Part shown: positions 44,762-56,549 of the stretch, piece after piece | Layout: each line of letters starts with the position of its first letter | How positions within the stretch are numbered: the stretch's first letter is position 1 | NCBI GenBank assembly: GCA_024516155.1 | Contig: JAJJXM010000027.1 | Span: forward strand, 366,001-430,000 | From: Pyronema omphalodes | Lineage: Eukaryota; Ascomycota; Pezizomycetes; Pezizales; Pyronemataceae | Reading direction: 5' to 3' | DNA: 64,000 nucleotides | Program-made: the position numbers and the translations under genes | Notes under the pieces: generated by a model | What the model was told of the DNA's origin: nothing | The model's input: only the letters and a program-made list of their open reading frames with translations | Database searches by the model: none

Positions 44762-46965
44762 CCTGCGAACTGAGATAAAAGAAAAAGGAGAAAGAAGAAA
44801 AAGAACGAGAGATTACTAAAAGAACAAGAATTTACTAAAAGAACGAGAGATTACTAAAAGAAGATACTAAAAGTCAAAGCAAACGGTGAGGACAACGATA
44901 TTCGTACCCAGGAGGAGGGAGAGGGGGAGGGGATTATGTACCAATCATCACCTACCAGCCCTTCGGGAATCATAAAATCCTGCTCACTGAGAGATTATCA
45001 TTTACCTTGACCCAGCGTTTATTTGATACTCTCATGGCACAGCAGACAAAACCAGAAATCAGCAACGGCCAGCAGTCTGCAGTCCGCAGTCTGCAGGAAG
45101 AAGGAAGAAGGAAGAAGGAAGAAGGAAGAAGGATTCGGGGTGTAGACTGTGGACTGTGAACTGCGGTATTCAGTACAGGCTGTCTATGGTATACAGTATA
45201 CTACATCACGAATATGACTCAATATGTGTCAGTTGACCAAATTGTTTTTGATCAATACCGATTTTCATGGAAAGTTTGATTATACTTTTAATCGTTTTTG
45301 AATCCATCATCCATTATTCATGATTCAGCATCCAGCATCCATGCTCCAGCCTACGTTTTCTATTGTCTGGTCTACGTTGTACATGATCCAGCCTATATTG
45401 TACATGATCCAGCATCTATCATCTATCATCCGCCATCAATCCCCCATCACCAATCCCCCATCATCAGTCATCCATCATCATTCATCCGTCGTCTATCATC
45501 CAGCATCAATCATCCAGCATCCCCCATCCATCATCAATCATCCCTCATCCAGCATCAATCATCCATCAACAATCCTCCTTCATGTATGACTCAGTGCACC
45601 AAAAAGAACCTCCCCCCCAGCCCATCCAACCCCAAGACGTATCCACCAAACCAGCAAACCAGCAAACCAGCAAACCAGCAAATCAGCAAACCAGCAATCC
45701 AGCAAATCCACTCCAATGTCACCAATTTTCAGTATAAATCCCCCTGCATATCCCCATGCATATCCCCATGCATATCCCCCTGTGTATCCCCTCCAGTACC
45801 CCCAAATATCCCTCCAGTTCCCCCCATGCATATCCCCCAAGTATCCCTCCAGTCCCCCCCGTCAGTATCCCCAAATATCCCCCACTATTATCCCCCGGGC
45901 CCCAAAGATCCCAAGAGTTAAACGCAACCTCAGATCCATCCCAAACAATCCACAAAAAGCCCGTATCAATGCACCAGCGCAGTATAACGAGTAAATAACC
46001 CTCAAACCGAGTAAAAGATTTTAAATCCAAGTAACTTATGTACATATGTAGTAACAAAAAGCCCCCCTCCCCCCCTATTCGTAGTGATACACCTACATAG
46101 ACATACAACAGTAAAAAGAAACAAATGCAGGAACGAGGCAAATGAAATCATTACCAAGGATTTTGTGAGGTCAGATCTATCCATAGGGCTATCTTAAAAA
46201 GATACAAAAGCATTTATCAGGGCAGTTTAACGAGTAAATACCATTAAACAGATTGAAAGATTTTGTTGGATTACAGCTACGATTGGTTTATGATATTACA
46301 TTAATCACTGTAATAGGCTTTCGGATCTCGAATCAATACAATTCAATACAATTCAATTCACTAAAACAAAATAAAACTCATTGACTAGCAAAAAACAAAA
46401 ATTACCATTGCTGGCAGACAAATTGTAACCGCAACCGAGCTCAACTTTCAGTCTGTCTAGCGGATTTACTCGTTGCTGCACAATATATTCTTCTGGTCTC
46501 TTTGAGATAGACCTTTGGTTCATCTGAACCCCAACCGGAATCCCACCCGAATCTCTGCAAATTACTGACCACCCCTTTAACCCTCAATATTACTTCCTCA
46601 AAATCCAAGTACCCAGTAAAAATCAAACCTATTCGCAGTGATACACCTAGACATATAATAGTAAAAAGCAAACGCAGAAAAGAAGCAAATGAAAACATTA
46701 CCCAATGATTAGAACATGAAAAATGCAAATAAAGAAACTGAAAAAAAAAAAAAAAATACAAAAAAAGAAAAGAAAAATCCATAGTGACCAAAACAATCCT
46801 TTCTCTCTCCTCCCCATGCCAACTAGAATAAGGATAATGCATTCATCATCAGAAACATTTCACTCGCACGGAGCGCAAGGAGAGCCTCCCTCTCGAACCA
46901 AATGTCGAAAAAGGCGTTCTAAGCAATTTCTAGTTCCTTTCCAACAAGCGATCCAAAAAAGTTCT

Positions 46966-49900
46966 TCATCTAAAATGAGTTAGCAATCTCATTTCCAATG
47001 AAGTCAACAACTTGCGAACCTCAGGTGCAGCATGAGCCGCGGGTAGTGCCCAAAACTCGTCCGCTCTGGTCTTGAAGATTTCGAGAAGAGTTAGAATAGT
47101 TCCCCAAGAATGAGGTCTATGAACGACTAGTCGTTCCACCAAAACTCTCGAAACCTGTTCTCTGATACGGTCCTGGAGTTCGTGGCCGGATGCTGCATCC
47201 CAAATATGCAAGAGAAGGTTATGGAAGTACAGAGTGTGGATGTTGGGGAAACGGAGGTGGTTCGCAATGGAGGCAAGGAAGACGTGACGTCCTATTATAC
47301 GTAATTAGCATTTGTGACTGGTAGGTAGGAAAGGTTACATACCGTATGGCCTCAACCCAAAGACAAGCTTCTGGAGTAAAGTAACCTGTACGCTCTCTGG
47401 GTTGAAACTAGTTGGTTCCAGCTTCTCCATGTCGCTCAAACCGATATACAGGACAAGACTGTTTATAGCCTTTGTGTCCAGTATGACAGTTCCATCGGGC
47501 TGATTAACGGCAATAACGTCGAGAATATCCTTCACCTTATCACCAACGGATTCTGCATCTCCGGCAAGAACGTAGTCGACGTATTCCTTGAGTCCGGCTC
47601 CTTCCATACCTGCACCAATGTCACCAGCAATCACAGGACGATCCGTGATTCCAGGCGACTGCTTCATCCCAAGTCCTCCACTCTGGAAAGGATCGAGGAA
47701 ATCTTGATTAGTAGGCAAGGCGCTGAGGACAAGGTTCAAGCACTGAGTGCACTCAACAGAGAGAGAGTTGGTAATGGGGAAGTAGTAGTCGACCAAGTAA
47801 TTCGGAAAGTCGTGGTGAAGAACGAGCAAAATCCTCAAAGCTGCTTGGTGGAAGATCTTTGCCATGTTTGAGATTGGCGTCTGCACCTCCAGTAATTCTC
47901 TCATGAAACCAAGGAAGATATTGAAAAGCTTGGTGAAAGTTTCCTGTCCCCGAGTCGTCTGCAATAGGGCAGACATAAAATATCTGTGCGACATCAAATT
48001 GCCCCAGGAAAATGCAAAGCGAGGGAAGAATCTTGGCTGGAGAACCATCAGGGCCAGAGCAAACTCCTCGTAAAGGTCCTCATGGTATTCAGTAAGCCCG
48101 GACACGCGGATTTCGTAGAGCAATGTTGAGAATAGCCGGAAGAAGACCTTCTGGGAAGAGGCCTCATTACCGGTCTCGGCATGTCTGTTGTACACGATAA
48201 CAGAAGTAGCAAGAAGAGCGCCAAAGAACTTGGCCTTGCCCATATGTTCGCCGGACACACCCTCAGCAGGCTGATGCTTCACAAGCTCAATCATGAGTTT
48301 TCCCAAAGCATCAACGGGGATAAACATAGAAGTTGCAACGTGCTGAACACTTCGAGATGCCTTATCGTGCTCCACAAGGCAGTACTCCATGCTGGTGCGA
48401 AGGAATTCGAGCATCGCGTCCCGAGTGTCAAGAGCCTTTTGCTGGCCAAGCTGGAATACAAACGTCTGGAAGTTCATGTCCGTAGTCGCATAGTGTTGGT
48501 AAAGAGTAATCCACTCAACAAAGAGGTACTCAAACTGATCCATGCGCTCCTGCTCTGGCGATACATTGTACTCTTCTTCTGCTTGTTCGGGTTCGGGCTC
48601 AGGCTCAGGCTCCCGAAGCTCGTTAAGCAATGCTAACGCAGCCGAGTTATTGGGCTCATCCCTAATCCAAACTGCGATAGCATCGAACGAAGCAGCAAAG
48701 TCGGCTCTGTATACTATTGGTGCATGATCTATGTCGCTATCCTTCAAAAGGCGGATCAGGAACTGCAAAGCAACGGGCTTCCTCTTCCGGATAATGCTCG
48801 ACACAAGGTCGTCAATGTTAGCGACTGAAAGAATTTTGAAGTTCATCATGAGATGTGTAGCCCGAATGTTCAACATGCGCTGTAAAATCGTTAGCAGTAT
48901 CCTTTAGGAAAGCTCCAGTTTCAACACACCTCTTGAAATTCTTCATCATCCCCCCGAGAGAGATAGTCTGAAATAGACTTGGCGATATTGGCCGAAAACT
49001 CCGAAATCCTCTTGAGTAGGAATACCAAGGCCTCCATGACCAAATCGCTCATTTCCTCCCCGTAGATTATGTTGCAGAGCGTTGTAGCAATTCCAATAGC
49101 AATGCTTTCCTTGTACCTGGTAGTGGAGGGTAGTAATTGTATAATGTGTAGAACGTTTTCTATACATCTAACAACACCATGATCCGCGGTGAGCTCCTCG
49201 AGATGTCTATCTTCGTGTCCAATTGCCGACTGCTGAATCTCATGAATGAAACCATAGATCTGTTCCCTAACTCTCTCATAGTCAATCTGCTGAGGCGGCG
49301 GCGAAGCTTGGGCTACGTGCTCAACCGAAGGTGGCTCGGCGATACCAGGAGTTCCTCTCTGGAAATTTGTTGGAAGATACTCGTAACCATCCATTGGCTG
49401 GTTCTTGGGTGGCTCAGAAGGTATTATAGGACCAGCTCTCGCGAAATCCTCGTATACATTAAGCTGAGTTTGCGTCAACCCTCCAATCTTCAGTCTGAAA
49501 CAGTCTGGAAGCAACCGGGTGTCATGTCTCATGGCATCCGGTGCAACGAAAGGTTGGCTAGGATTGCGTTCCCGCCAACTCTTTCTCATGCTGTACTGGT
49601 CGCGGAGAGCTTCATCAATCTGGGGAATAGCCTCATCTTCGGCCGCGGATTCGACAGTTCGGCAGACATACTCCAAATTGTCATTGACAATCACATTAAC
49701 GGTGTGTTCATCCACATCAGTGTAGCCATTCTGGTGGTATGTGGTCCGGATATTGGTCGTCATGCTGAGACGCATCGGCTCCTTACAAGTAACCAGGGCA
49801 AGATGACCGGCGAGTCGTCTAGCCATACCGATTGCAGCGTTTCTCATCTTGTTTTCATCCGGCTCCATAGCAAAGTCCTTGGTGATAAGCTGGGTCGTGG

Positions 49901-50074
49901 AGATGGTGGCAATAGCCACAGATCGTTCGACAACGGGTCCAAGGATTTCGTGTGTTGTTCTCTCAATGGCACTAATAATGAGGCGCTTCATCCGATTGTC
50001 TCTAACAATAGAATTGATGACAATGCCATTGGCAAAAGTAGGCGGGAACGTAGTCATGGGCTGGAAGTCGGCTG

Positions 50075-50120
<46 letters not shown>

Positions 50121-53100
50121 CTGTTGTTGTTGTTGCTGCTGCTGCTGCTGCTGCTGTAGGGAAAGGCTCTCTAGCTGTAATAGCGACTGTTCATCCTCCT
50201 CCTCAACTTCCCGTGCGGCTTGCCTCTCCCTCAACTGCTGAATCTGCTGGATTTCGTTCGATGCCTCGACGTTCTTAACGTCTAATCCAAGCCGGGTGCA
50301 GAGAACTTCAATCTCAAATTTGAGATTCAACTTCTGAACATTGCCATAAAGTTCCTTGAGAAGTCGCAGAACGGCCATGATCCAAGGGTTGGGCGGGTGG
50401 AAAACAGTAGACTTGGTAACCTGTTCCAAAACCTTGCAAACGAAGGGCAAGACAACGGAAAGCCGGTCAGTCTCCCAACCTTCGATGAGCAAGTCCTTGA
50501 ACGAAATGTTTTTGAACTTAATCGGCTTATCTTTAGCAAGCGTCAATCCACCCAACCACATTCCAAGATTCTTGAGATGGGACCGCTCAGAGTTATTGGT
50601 CAAGGTGGTTTCGGCATTGAGGAGTCTGATGATGTTGATATAAGTTTCTCGCAAAACCTCGTTCGCCAGTCCCTTGTGGCCAAACTTATCAAGCAACTCC
50701 AGATACAAATCGTGGTAGTTGGGCTCCAATTTAGCTCGGTTAACAACCAAATAATCAGCGAACCACTGGTGATGGTGTTCTTCCAGCCATTCACGAAGCT
50801 CTTTAAGTTTGCTGTCAAGGTTGGATTGGGAAACGTTGTTGACAATAAATAGAACCTTATCCTGAACATCTTCGGTTGGGTCCTCATAGTTGGAGTGTTG
50901 TCTGGGATCCACATTACAGGATTTGAAAATAGGTGGCTGTTCCGGAGATGGCGGTAGTGTGTTTCCATTGGCCAACTCTGGTGTCTGAATGTCCCTCTCC
51001 CTGCCATTACTCTGGTCTCTATCATCATTGCCGTCCGTCGCAGAAATTGACTCTTCAATTGTCCGTTCACCGTCCAGGATACGACGGACGATACCCCACA
51101 CCTCTGTACCCTGCAATCCTGGGAGAGCAGAAAGAATAACACAGTATGAACGCCACTCTTTCAGTCTGTCCTGGAACTGTACCAAAGCCTGCAGTCCAAA
51201 CTTGTACATCGTGCTGGAAGTAGTGTTATCGCGCACAGCTTGATAAATCATGGCCAGCGCTACTCGTAGAGGAATGCCGTCAATAAGCTGGTATCTGATA
51301 AGACTTCCAAATAGGACCGAAGTAGTAGCGAGCGCGTGGATAGGATAGTTGGGGTAACAGTCGTATTCATCGAAAAGTCCGTGAACCATACACGCAAACA
51401 AGTCCTGCTCATGCGGTTCGTGAGACTCCTTGCACCGTTTCATAAGATTGACGACATCTCTAATCTCACGCTCCTGAGCATATAGGCTTCGGTAATGTGC
51501 TTGCATCTCCTTATCTATAGCAACACTAAAACCGTTGCCTTCGTCGTTATTCGCCAAGATGATGTTATCATATCCGTTGCCCATATTGATCAGTCGGGGA
51601 TAAGCCTGGATACAAATCCTGTTGGTTGCCGTGATTTCATCCTGGATTGCTGGACCCATTTGTGGATGAGTGCTGCTGCTAAAAGTTAATAATATGAAAC
51701 AAAAGTGAGAAAGCGCTGTGATTTACCTAACGTCATACCGGCTATCCAACACCGATAGGAATGTATGAACGGCACCAACCCTCAGACTGACAGTACTCGC
51801 CTTAATGGTATTGTCACTCCGAGATTGTGCATATTCAGCTTCCGCCTTTCTGCGCAAGAAACGATAGCTCTCAACCCAAAACTCTCCGCCGAATTCAGCA
51901 ACCATCTCCTGAAGCCATTTCTCTAGGTTAAGGTGTTCCCTGCGTGCGGATAAAGCAGCAAGGTCAAGAACAAACGAGGAGTTTCTGACTCTCAGCAAAT
52001 CGGATAAACACCTCAACTCCTGTGAAATATCCAGAATACGGGTTATAGCCAACTGATTTTGCACGTAAGCGTTAACTAACCGCTCAGTCAACCAGGCTTC
52101 TTCAACCTGCCATAGTCTCCAGAATACAAGCTGATGACTTGGATGGTTGTCAAAGAACAGCTCAAACAAGTTTTCAATAATGATATTACCCAAATCTCCC
52201 TGCCATGGCTTTGGTGATTGTACCGCACCACAAAGAATTAATTCGGGAGTGAGTTTTGCCGCTCTGTCAAGTTCGGTCTGGGCATATTCTCTAATTTGCC
52301 TGGAAACATGATCGTCAATTGCTAGATAGAGCAATGCATCCACCGCGTCGTACGAGATAAGCTTTTGTCCCTCAAGAGTCGCTGCAAGCATCTGCACCCC
52401 GCTACTTGCATTAGTAAAGTCGGACGACGAGAAGATCTTGCGTATTGCGGGCTCCTTATTGACGTCAAAATCATCAGCCTTCAAATAGGCGCGTAGTAGA
52501 GACCACTGAGTACGGTGATTCTTCCATCGGCCTCCCCACAGTAGCGATAACGGGAAATCTTGGCCTTGTGTTCCTTGGCGAATCGCGTTGACAAGAACAT
52601 AGAATCCCGCGGGTCCTTCCACAAAAAAGTCATCGCGGTCCAGATGCTCGATGACCAGACTCCAATCGAAATCTGGGTGAAGACAATCTTCAATTCTGAG
52701 AGCCTGTGCGAAATTACCGGAATTCCAGTTTGACGGGTTGGGGGACATTGCCATTATCGCTAGTGCTTCAGCTACCTCTCCTTCGTGAAGCTTGCGCCTA
52801 GAAAATTCCCGAAGTAGCTGACAGAAATGCTCTGTAAGGCTTACTTGGTCCCCGTATTGCCGTAGCTTTAATGCCAGAGTCTCCTGTTGACGTAAACCTT
52901 CGAGTGGAGCTGTCAATGCAGTAATCTCTTGAGGAACACTTGTATGTTTGTAACGTGCACGAGCCGCATCAGCTAACCGTAAAGCTTGCTTCTCGTCCAG
53001 GAATGCAGGTACAGGATTTGTAAGAAATTCATGCAGTAAATAGACAATGTCCTCTACAGTAATCTCGGGAGAGTTGTTGGGAGTGCTGATGATCTCAAGC

Positions 53101-54199
53101 ATGGAAGAGAAAGCCTCGTGTAGAGTAACCAGAGCTAGAAACTCATCAGTAACATGACATATAGCCAAAGGTGACAATAATACCTTGGCCCCGTAAAACG
53201 TCGAATCTGCAATCTTTGAATCCCATAGCTAAAACTGTTTGTTCATAGGCGTCAAGCCCACAGCAATTCAAAAACATCACGAGTTCAAAGCCCTGCACAA
53301 TTGGGTTGTCGTCCATCCAATCTTGTGTAATCACATCGACAAATTTCTCTTTAACTGTCTTTGGTGATCTAGCAATGGCCTTCAACATATCGATTAGCAC
53401 CTTGGCATCGTGTCGTAGGTTGTTCGGCTGTGTGGTAAGGCTCGGATAGTTGTCGATGATCAACTTGCGGAGCGTCCTGTTGTGTATGCTCATGTTTGAG
53501 TCGGTAATCTATGATTCTCCATGTTAGATCCAATCCCTGTCACACGACCTAAGTTGCCGCGTCTGAACCTCCGGTAGGACGGGTGGCTATCAGCTTATCA
53601 CTCACTTTTAGAATCTCCTTGAGCTTTGCTTCGTAGTTCCTGTCGTTAATCGTAGCGATGAGCAGGTGTATCTGACCCAATGACAGATTTGGAACTCCTG
53701 TAGACACCGAACTACTGCTACCTCCGCCTCCTCCAGCGGTCTTTGCCGCTGAACCCGTGTAAGAACTTGAAGAGGGCGTTGTGGAGGTTGACGACAATAG
53801 TCGAGAGGTGGCTTGCTGTTGAGATGGAAGTTGTTGGTGGTGATAGTTCGAGGTGGTGGAACTGATGGAAAGGTGTCGTGAACTTGGGTCAGGCAGGCTG
53901 GGATTCGACGAGGTCGAGAAGGCGTTATAAGTAGATGGAGTCTGCGCGGCAGCAATGTCGGCCAAACCAGTGTGCACGTTGCGGTAAGAGGGTAACGAGA
54001 AGGAATTGAACCGAGCGGTGTTAGGGTTGGTGGAGGAGGAGGTGGGGGTGATAGAGGAAGTGTCGGAAGAGGACTGGTGTGATGGTTGAGGTGGAGGGTA
54101 GTTGAAGGTATTGGAGGATTGTGATGTATTACTGGCAGGGTCGAACGACGAGTTACTGGGAAGACTAGAGTGCTGTTGCGCTGTGGGAGTAGATGACAT
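46966..54199 (-). CDS. NOT1: NOT1 (CNOT1), scaffold of the CCR4-NOT deadenylase complex
   Basis: Not1 is the scaffold on which the CCR4-NOT complex assembles for mRNA deadenylation, decay and translational control. Six exons (54199-53606, 53508-53184, 53134-51727, 51678-48930, 48879-47343, 47291-46966) join in phase to 2312 residues. The first ~165 residues are Ser/Thr/Gln/Pro-rich. NLSLGQIHLLIATINDRNYE starts the conserved N-terminal HEAT region. The central part has the MIF4G-like and DUF3819-type (CAF40-binding) regions, and the C-terminal ~500 residues are the Not1 superfamily domain, ending LLTSLEMRLLTHFR. A run of about 35 Gln, mixed CAG and CAA, sits near the middle (50080-50158). The third exon's acceptor is the TTTCTAG at 53135, because only this keeps phase. 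The last two exons lie in the right inverted-repeat arm, and a near-identical partial copy is at 23440-24099. It is transcribed divergently from the F-BAR gene. Confidence 0.95.
50080..50158 (-). repeat. Polyglutamine-coding CAG/CAA tract in NOT1 exon 4
   Basis: A run of glutamine codons, read on the minus strand, mostly CAG with interspersed CAA. It lies between LSLQ and PADFQPM. The interruptions should limit slippage. It is not known from the sequence alone whether length varies. Confidence 0.92.
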
Positions 54200-56549
54200 T
54201 CTATTGGCGACAGGGTCAGGTCTTCATCGTCAGTGAAGGCAGGGTAGGTAGGTGCGTGGGGTCTATGAGGACGGGAGTAGAAGTGTTGCTGGGGATCACG
54301 AAGGTGGGGTGGAGGAGAGGAGGGAACGGCAGCGAACCGATAGCGGCAGGGACAAAAAACGGGGAGCGGAGGGATGAATCACCAGAATGTAGCAGCAGTA
54401 GCAGCAGTAGCAGCAGTAGCAGCAGCGACAGCAGCAGTCTTTTGGGCGGGGGAGAATGAAGTGGAAGAGAGGTTTGAAACCAGAATATCTCGAAAAAAAA
54501 GGCTCAAACGGGGAACCTCAGCCTTGAAGCAGTTGCGGGTGGGCTGGTGGGGAGGATGATGCAGGCGTGACAGGAAGGATGAGGCCAGAACTGACTGAGC
54601 AAGCCAAGCTGCTGCTGCTGCTGCTGTTGCTGCTCAAGTGCCACCAGGCGACAGCGGCAACTGATGGATGATAATGGATATACAGTAACAGTTTCCTTCA
54701 ACTGACTGCTCGGGACGACAGGAGGGAAAGAAGGGGTGGAAATGGACAACGGTGATCTGAGTGAAACAAGTCTGTAGATAACACTTACTTGAAGTTCTTC
54801 TTTCAACAAGGAGGATGAGAAGGAGGAGGGGTTGAATAGGTGAAGGGTCAGACTGGACAAAAGACGTGTGTGAAATGTGAAGAAGATGGCACGAGATAAC
54901 TCTCGAGTTTGGGTCAGGTAGTTTCAATGTGAGGCTCTAAAAACTCGCTTGACTGGAGACTGGCAGCGGCGACGAAACACAGAGACCTGTAGATGATATA
55001 TATGCTCACACGCGTGGGAATCGACGGATTATGTTCAAGCATTGGATTCGGCTGAATTTAAGTAACGCATGACCGATGACGAGTAGTGACAGAATGTCTT
55101 TCAGAGATTCTACAGCGTGATTGAAGAGCAATTTTTTTTACATCTTCACTCGCAAGTATATACGTAGGCCGTCTTCCGTCTATGACGTCTCGAGGAAACA
55201 AACTCTCTCTCGCCTTGGAATGTCCGTGGGTCAGAACAACCCTTCAGCCGACCCCGAGTCCAAGGCTCCTGTTCCCGCATAAAACTACACGCCTGCCGAC
55301 AGCCCTCGACGTCTGTAGCCAATCGCTAATCACTTTCAATGCATCGAATCGAGTCTAATCGTGTTATCTTCGATGAGAGACTGATATAAATAACCGTCGA
55401 GAGGTTTGGAAGAAGAGATGGACGGAGGTCTACTGCGGACCGTGGATCGAAGCAATTTGTGTTTAAATAAGACCAAATGGAACCCGTTCCTGTACACCAA
55501 CTATAAGCACAAGAATTGTGAGCTAAATTTACATTCCTCGATAACTCCTACGTGAGTTGTATCAAGGGAGAGAAGGGGTCAGTCGGTTGTTCCAGTTTGT
55601 CTCTGGCATGCTATTGGATGGTTGATGTTCCATCTGTTCCATCTGTTCGTCTCTGGTCTGTCGTTGTTGGATGATGATGATGATCCAGCTCGTCTTTGCT
55701 GTTTTATGGTAATGTTGCATATCGTCTCTGCTTTATAATATTGTATGATGATGTTCTAACTCGTCTTTGCTGTGTGGTATGATGATGATGTTCCAGCTCG
55801 TCTCTGCTTTGCTGTTGAATGGTGATGTTTTGTACCTGAAATTGTCACAACGCACAGCTATCCGCTGCCCCTCAGCTCTAAACTCGAGGTTGCCCTGGTA
55901 ACACCGGGTATGTATATTGCTTGGAACCAGCTTGGCAGTGTTTACAGCCAATGAACCAGCTAAGGCATTCCGAGTAAGGAAGCAACTCCCTCCCCGCCAC
56001 AGCACTGTCAGCACACACACCAAAGCAGCAGTAGCAGCACGCAGAGCAGCAGCAGCAGCAGGAGCAGCAGGAGCAGAAGGAGCAGCAGCAGCAGCAGCAG
56101 CAGCGGGCAGGAAAGGGCAACAGACGTGAAACCGAAAAAAAAGAGTTGTACAAGAAGAGCAAAGCCCATAAACACGCAAAACCGTGAACAACCCACGAGC
56201 ATCATCGCATTGCACCCATTCATTTTCTTCAGCTCTTCGATTTGTACAGTGTACCCCCGAACGACTTCCCACGACTTGTACATACCATAACGAAAAGAAA
56301 CACCCACACAAACCCCTCGCCTCGAATCCACACGTAACACACAGCACCCCCCCAAACTCGCGAAAGCAGCAGTAGCAACAGCAGCAGCAGCAGCATCAGA
56401 AGCGGAAGCAGAAGCAGCAGCCTCCCATCCCTCACGCCCTCATCCCACACACCCCTCCGTTATCGCGAACCTCCGCATCCCCACCAAGCGCACGCACTCC
56501 ACTTCCATTTATTTCTGGCTAGCGGAGCTTCTGGCTCAATTGCCCCGCT
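54200..56549. promoter_or_regulatory. Divergent NOT1 / F-BAR gene intergenic region with CAG-repeat clusters
   Basis: About 2.35 kb separates the two start codons. It contains at least four clusters of AGC/CAG-type triplets: 54389-54436, 54608-54636 (GCT on the plus strand), 56027-56102 and 56362-56420. It also has GATGATGATGAT near 55670 and a thrice-repeated GATGTTC(C)AACTCGTC motif at 55680-55810. No third gene was recognised. The open frames with Leu/Cys/Ala/Ser runs are translations of the triplet repeats. The region must contain both promoters. Confidence 0.6.

Larger units (their letters stand above)
43170..47631 (-). repeat. Right arm of the ~4.3-kb inverted repeat
   Basis: Reverse complement of the left arm (23440-27710). 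It contains, from its inner end outward, four palindromic blocks (R1-R4) with A-rich spacers, the GAAGAAG array (about 45097), the GATGGATGA-type repeat (45300-45590), the 8-bp array (about 45648) and the 3' DNA of NOT1. It ends in the last two exons of the functional NOT1 gene. This arm carries the parental NOT1 sequence, so the left arm is the derived copy, at least for the coding part. Confidence 0.88.
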
